Shown here: positions 1 to 5,536 of the stretch, in pieces
Position numbering within the stretch: the first letter of the stretch is position 1
Layout: every line of letters starts with the position of its first letter
Source of the DNA: Baffinella frigidus
Taxonomy: Eukaryota; Cryptophyceae; Cryptomonadales; Baffinellaceae
Reading direction: 5' to 3'
Length of the DNA: 10,001 bases
NCBI GenBank assembly: GCA_026770585.1
Contig: MU646544.1
Location: forward strand, 76,600-86,600
Position numbers and translations under genes: made by a program
The notes under the pieces: model-generated
Databases searched by the model: none
What the model saw: the letters and a program-made list of their open reading frames with translations, nothing else
Told to the model about the DNA's origin: nothing

Positions 1-1
1 C

Positions 2-54
<53 letters not shown>

Positions 55-135
55 ATCCTCAACCCTCAACCCTAACCCCAAAACCCTGAACTCTTGACTT
101 AAACTCTGAACTCTCAACCCTAAACCTAAACCCAG
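1..135. repeat. CCTCAAC / CCCTAAA heptamer array
   Basis: About ten near-perfect CCTCAAC units are followed by degenerate CCCTAAC and CCCTAAA units up to the acceptor of exon 1. Probably intronic. Confidence 0.9.
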
Positions 136-180
136 GTTCTCCAGTCATTCGGAGAGTTCTCGCTCGAAGAGATGACCACG
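136..180 (+). CDS. Exon 1 in window: pore-helix segment, 45 nt
   Basis: This non-repetitive 45-nt island in satellite reads VLQSFGEFSLEEMTT in phase 0 to 0. It is preceded by CCCAG and followed by GTTTGC. The content (aromatic, Gly, then acidic residues) suits the loop before S6 of a TRP-type channel, where a short pore helix is followed by acidic filter residues. A second frame is also open over this short stretch, but only phase 0 joins to the next two exons without a break. Confidence 0.6.
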
Positions 181-720
181 GTTTGCCCCAACCCTGAACC
201 CTAAACCCTAAACCCTGAACCCTAAAACCTGCACCCTAAACACTGCACCCTAAACCCTAAACCCTGAAACCTCAATACTGCACCCTAAACACTGCACCCT
301 AAACCCTACACCCTGAACCCTAAACCCTGAACCCCAAACCCTACACCCTTAACCCCAAACCCTAAGCTCTGAACACTAAACCCTCAACCCTGAACCCTAT
401 ACCCTAAACCCTAAACCCTAAACCCTAAACCCTAAATCCTAAACTCTAAACCAAAAACCCTAAATCCTAAACCCAAACCCCTAGATCTTAAACCATACAC
501 TCTCAACCCTAAACCATAAACCATGAACCCTAAACTCTACAACCAAAAATCTAAAACCTGAAACCCCAAACCTCAACCCTGAACCCTGAACTCAAAACCA
601 TAAACCCTAAAACCAAAAACTCTAAACCCTCAACCATGAAACATAAACTATAAACCAGAAACCGTCAACCCTAAACTCTCAACCTTAACCCCTAAACCGT
701 AAACTCTCAACCCTCAACCT

Positions 721-752
<32 letters not shown>

Positions 753-3700
753 AATCCAACCTACATCCCCAAACCCCAAATCTCAACCATAAACACTAAA
801 GCTTAAACAGTAAACCCTGAACCCTAAACCCTAAACCCTAAACCCGAAACCTTCAACACTCAACACTCAACACTCAACACTCAACACTCAACACTCAACA
901 CTCAACACTCAACACTCAAACCACAACCCACAACCCACAACCTTTAACCGTCAACCTTTAAGCATCAACCCTAAACCCTAAACCCTAAACACTAAACACT
1001 AAACACTAAACACTAAACACTGAACCCTCAACCCTAATCCCAGGGGATCTCGATCATCTGGCTGATGATCCTCTTCATGGTGAAACCCTCAACCCTCAAA
1101 TCTAAACCCTGAACCCTAACCTCTTAACCCTGAAGCCTGAACCCTACAGCCTAAACACGGAACCCTGAACCCCAACCTCTAAACCCCAAACCTTAACCTC
1201 TTAACCCTAACCCCTGAACCCTAAACCCTAAACCCTGAAACCTAAACCATAACCTCTCAACCCCAAAACCTGAACCCTACACCCTGAACCCTAAACCCTA
1301 AACCCTAAACCCTGAACCCTGAACCCTGAACCCCAAACCCTAAACCTTAAATCCTAAACCCTAAACCCTAAACCCTAAACCTTAAATCCTTATCCCTAAA
1401 CCCTAAACCCTAAACCCTAACCACGAACCCTTCACCCTAAACCCTAAACCCCAAACCCCAAACCCCAAACCCCAAAGCCTAAAACCTAAACCCTAAACCC
1501 TGAACCCTAAACCCTAAACCCTACACCCTACACCCTACACCTTACACCCTAAACCCTAAACCCTAAACCCCAAACTCAAAACAACAAACAACAAACAACA
1601 AACAACAAACAACAAACAACAAACAACAAACCCCAAACCCCAAACCCCAAACCCCAAACCCCAAAACCTAAACCCGTAACCTTACACCCTAAACCCTTAA
1701 ACCTTAACCCTAAATCAGGTGGTCAACCTGATCCTCTACAACCTCCTGATCGCGCTCATGTAAGCCTCCCTCTGCCTGACCTCATCTGGTCTGGTCCCAA
1801 TGAGGAAACCGGCAGGTGAGTCCCCTGGTGTTTGGCACAAATCCGTCGATTTGGGGGGCGAAGTCGATCAGTCAACCCGACGGATGCAGGTGTACAGGTC
1901 GAGCACACCACTCGAGGCTGCACGAAGGACAATGTTGAAAAACATGTTTCTTCCTCAAAGTCTTGGTTTCAGGGGGGAGGTCGCGTTGCTCACGTTTAGG
2001 GACGGTGTACGAGGGAGGTTCCGGGGTGCTATTTATTACGGATTCCTTCTATTCTAACAGGGTAATGGACTAAAAATGGGGTAGTTAGGCCTACGGCATT
2101 GCCTAGGACCTCCTACTGTAGGCCAAAATCCCAGGACTTTTTGATCATAGGAGCCCTACGGCCTACGGTAGGCAATTCCGTAGGCCTAACTGCCCCATTT
2201 TTAGTCAGATAGCCTATGAATTCCCTTCTCTCGGTCTCCTCGGAATATAAAATCCAGGATTCTACTAATTAAACGACCCGTTTTTTTAGCCGTTCAGTGA
2301 TTAAGTGAGCTGATGACGTGGTCACGAGTTGTGTGTAGGATGCACCCGCCGTTTGCCCAGGCGGCAAAGAGGAGAGACCGGTGTGCGTCTCTCACGTATG
2401 ACCATGTCACGAGCCACGTCCATCTAATCGAGCACGACAAGTTCGGGATAGAAGTCCAAACTCGCCCGCGTACAACGTTCCTCAAAGCGTGAGTAACGCC
2501 ACCAATTCCAGTACAAAACTGGGTCGTGACACTGCAGCACATTTACAAATAGTACATTTACCTGAAAAGCCTCGAGTTGACAGCTCCAGCCCTCCAGCGT
2601 GAAGTATTTCAAACCGTCGCGACCCTACCCTGGTAAAAATCCGGGAAACTGCCGCCCTCCACACAGTGGACTATGGACCTTTCATCAAAAGTCCGAAACC
2701 CTTGAAACCCACCGTGTGGATCCTGCCGATTTAATTGCACTGGAAACAGGTCCTCGACGTTTGAGCGGATTCAGAGGCAGTCGGAGCGGCAGTGGATGAT
2801 CAACCACTACAACTCCACAAACGAATATCTTCGGTTCGCGATGGCGCTTCCTTCTCCGTTCAACGTTAACCCGAAACCCGAAACCAGAAATCCGAAACCC
2901 GAAACCCGAAACCCGAAACCAGAAATCCGAAACCCGAAATCCGAAAACCGGAACCCGGAAGGAACCCCAAACCCGAAACACGAAGTACCTCTGCTGCACC
3001 ATGGCTCTCCCATCGCTGCTCAAAGTGCGCCTTCTAGCTCTCTTCGAGTAAATATGGGATCGGTATTGTTAGTTTTAAAGCAAGGCCTCCAGTACAAATT
3101 AAACATCCATCTACGTCTAAATGTATTTTGTGACGAGCCCAACTTTACTCGAACAGAGCTAGGCCTCGCACCACACGAGAATGCTAGAGGGGCCTATTTG
3201 AAACCGAGATCTAGCCTTTGCATAGTAACTTGCCTTGTCTTTGGAGTCATTCCACCCCCAGTTAGGCCAGACGCGAGGTTGGAACACCCCGTCCTGGTAC
3301 AGATGTTTACAACCCCACATTTAAATACCCCATCGTGCATTCTCGAGTGGCCCTTCTGTACTCTGGTTGCAGACGTTTGTTGGTCGAACCTCGTATCAAA
3401 ATATTTTTACCTAAAAGCCCATTTTGCTCTCTTATTGGTGAGTTGTGTGGTATGGTACAGCTATGCCGAGGCTGAGATAGACAATCACACACCCTTGAGA
3501 TAGCACACAACGGTGTTCTAAATCGAATCCGATTCCGCATTAGATATCAAGCACCTTCTGCATCCTGTCCTTCTTCCAGCCTCGAATGGTGAGATGGCAT
3601 CTGGAGTCTTTACTGTGGATTATGGGTGTGAACCCGGCGCTGTACGTGAACCGTAAACGATATATCTCGCTCCGCAGAGCGCGCCACACAGCGGCCTTTG

Positions 3701-5343
3701 AAGGGGTTTTGAATAACCCATGAGCGATAAGACCCAGGACCCTACGGTAGGCAATCCGTAGGGACATTAGGGGGGTTCCTGAGGATAAGGTAACGGAAAG
3801 GTGGCCCGATTTGGGCCGAAATCCCTTCGTAGCCCGCTGTGTGGATAGAGTGGGCGCGTGAAGTCCTCGCTGAGCTTCGTAAGCCTTTGGGCTACTTCCT
3901 CAACGAGAGCAACAAGGGTTGAGGATGTAGAGTCAGCAACACCTGACCACGACCCTACACCCTACACCCTGCACCGTACCCCCTAACCACGACCCTACAG
4001 CCTCAACCCCACGCGTTAGACCAAACACTGCGGGACTGTCTGCAATATGAACCCGGAGCGGAGTCTGTGGCACGGGATCCCGCGTGTGGTTGGTATGTTT
4101 TCCTGGAGCATAGCCCCTCAACCCTGACCCTGACAGGTGGTGGGCATCCTCGTAGAGCTACTCAAGTTCCTCAGCTACTTCCTGGACGCGGACAAGAAGG
4201 AGGCGCTCTACCGAGAGTTCCGAGGTTTCACGTGGCAGCGCTCACGTAAACCCTACACCCTACACCCGAAATCCGAAACCCGAAACCCGAAACCCGAAAC
4301 CCGAAACCCTGAACCCCTAAACCCGAAACCCGAAACCCGAAACCCTAAACATTGAACTATCACGAGAGAGACCTCCATTACTACCAATCCTTAACCCTGA
4401 GCGCTGAGGTTTGTCTTTCAAGTCTTGTTACCTGAAACATACGTGAGACACACCTGCAGCGAAACAAACATGTGACACACCAGAAACATGCGTGAGACAC
4501 ACGTGGCCCACTCGAGAAGGCTGGAGGATCCTATTTACATGTGGGGTTGTAAATATGTGTACCAGGATAACGCAAACAACCTCGTGACAGTGCTAATTTC
4601 GCAGAATTACGTGACCAACATCGCGAAAGTTTCTACAAAAACGCCCACTTGTAAAAGCAAAAGGTTTTAAATAGGCCCCGCTAGCATTCTCGTGTGGGGA
4701 GCGCTCATGTGCGTCTTTTATGGTGTGTCTGAACTATGTTTCACGAGGAAGGTGTGTCTCACGTATTTTTCAGGGTTTCTCGGTGTCTCAGGTGTGTCGC
4801 ACATGTCTCTCTGGTGGCTTGTTGGCAAGCGATGCCGCAGGTCTGTCTCACGAGAGAGTTGCTTCATTGAGGAAACACTGCTGAGCGGGAATGCAGAAAG
4901 TCTCAAGTATGTTGCTTCTTTTTGCATGTCGGCAAGCCTTGCCTCTGGCTCGGCATCTGACGTCAGAAGTCTACCAGAATCGCGTGCTGGGGTAGCATCG
5001 AGCTGCTGTACCCATAGCGAGAGTTCTGGATTGACGGCCAGCTAGTGCGGATCCACTTCATCACCGAAATGAGTCAGCGGGATGACGAGCGCCACGGGGG
5101 GATGAATGCCTGGTTCCCGATAGCCTTCGATCTACCTTCCTAGTGCGGCACCCATTTGATAGGCAGTCCGTGACCCCTTTCTTTCCAAAACAGTGGCGGT
5201 GTTCCTGTCGAGGAACCGAGACATGTTCAAGGCTCCTCCCAACGCGCGCCCCGAGCTTTCGAGGTAACCCTCCCTCAATCCTCAACCCTCAACCCTCAAC
5301 CCTCGACCCTCAACCCTCGACCCTCAACCCTCAACCCTCAATC

Positions 5344-5389
<46 letters not shown>

Positions 5390-5483
5390 ACCCTGGCATT
5401 AAGTCAAAATGCAGACTCCTGTCGACCCATACATGACTCGTCGCACATCGGGGCAGAGCCCCTCTTCCATTCAGCGCGAGAGC

Positions 5484-5536
<53 letters not shown>

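Noticed and set aside
1-930. CRISPR-like array
   Set aside because: Repeats are contiguous 7-mers with no unique spacers, in a eukaryotic context.
1-1718. A true chromosome end
   Set aside because: The array is degenerate, changes monomer and contains exons with splice borders; the window continues on both sides.
1800-2057. 85-codon plus-strand frame
   Set aside because: It lies in an intron between exons 3 and 4. A GTGAGT at 1816 gives an 11-nt micro-exon option, but its phase does not lead into exon 4.
2796-3503. 235-codon plus-strand reading frame
   Set aside because: It is made by reading exon 7 through the CCCGAAA intron array (NPKPETR repeats) and on into non-coding sequence; only its first part is exon.
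3540-3767. 75-codon minus-strand frame
   Set aside because: It is opposite to exon 7b, which has a strong acceptor and fits the phase chain, and it ends inside a palindrome.
4692-5045. 117-codon plus-strand frame
   Set aside because: It covers inverted-repeat DNA and reads exon 9 out of frame; it has no splice support or protein-like pattern.
5143-5436. 97-codon frame with STLNPQP repeats
   Set aside because: It reads exon 10 in a frame that does not join exon 11 and then translates the CCCTCAA array.
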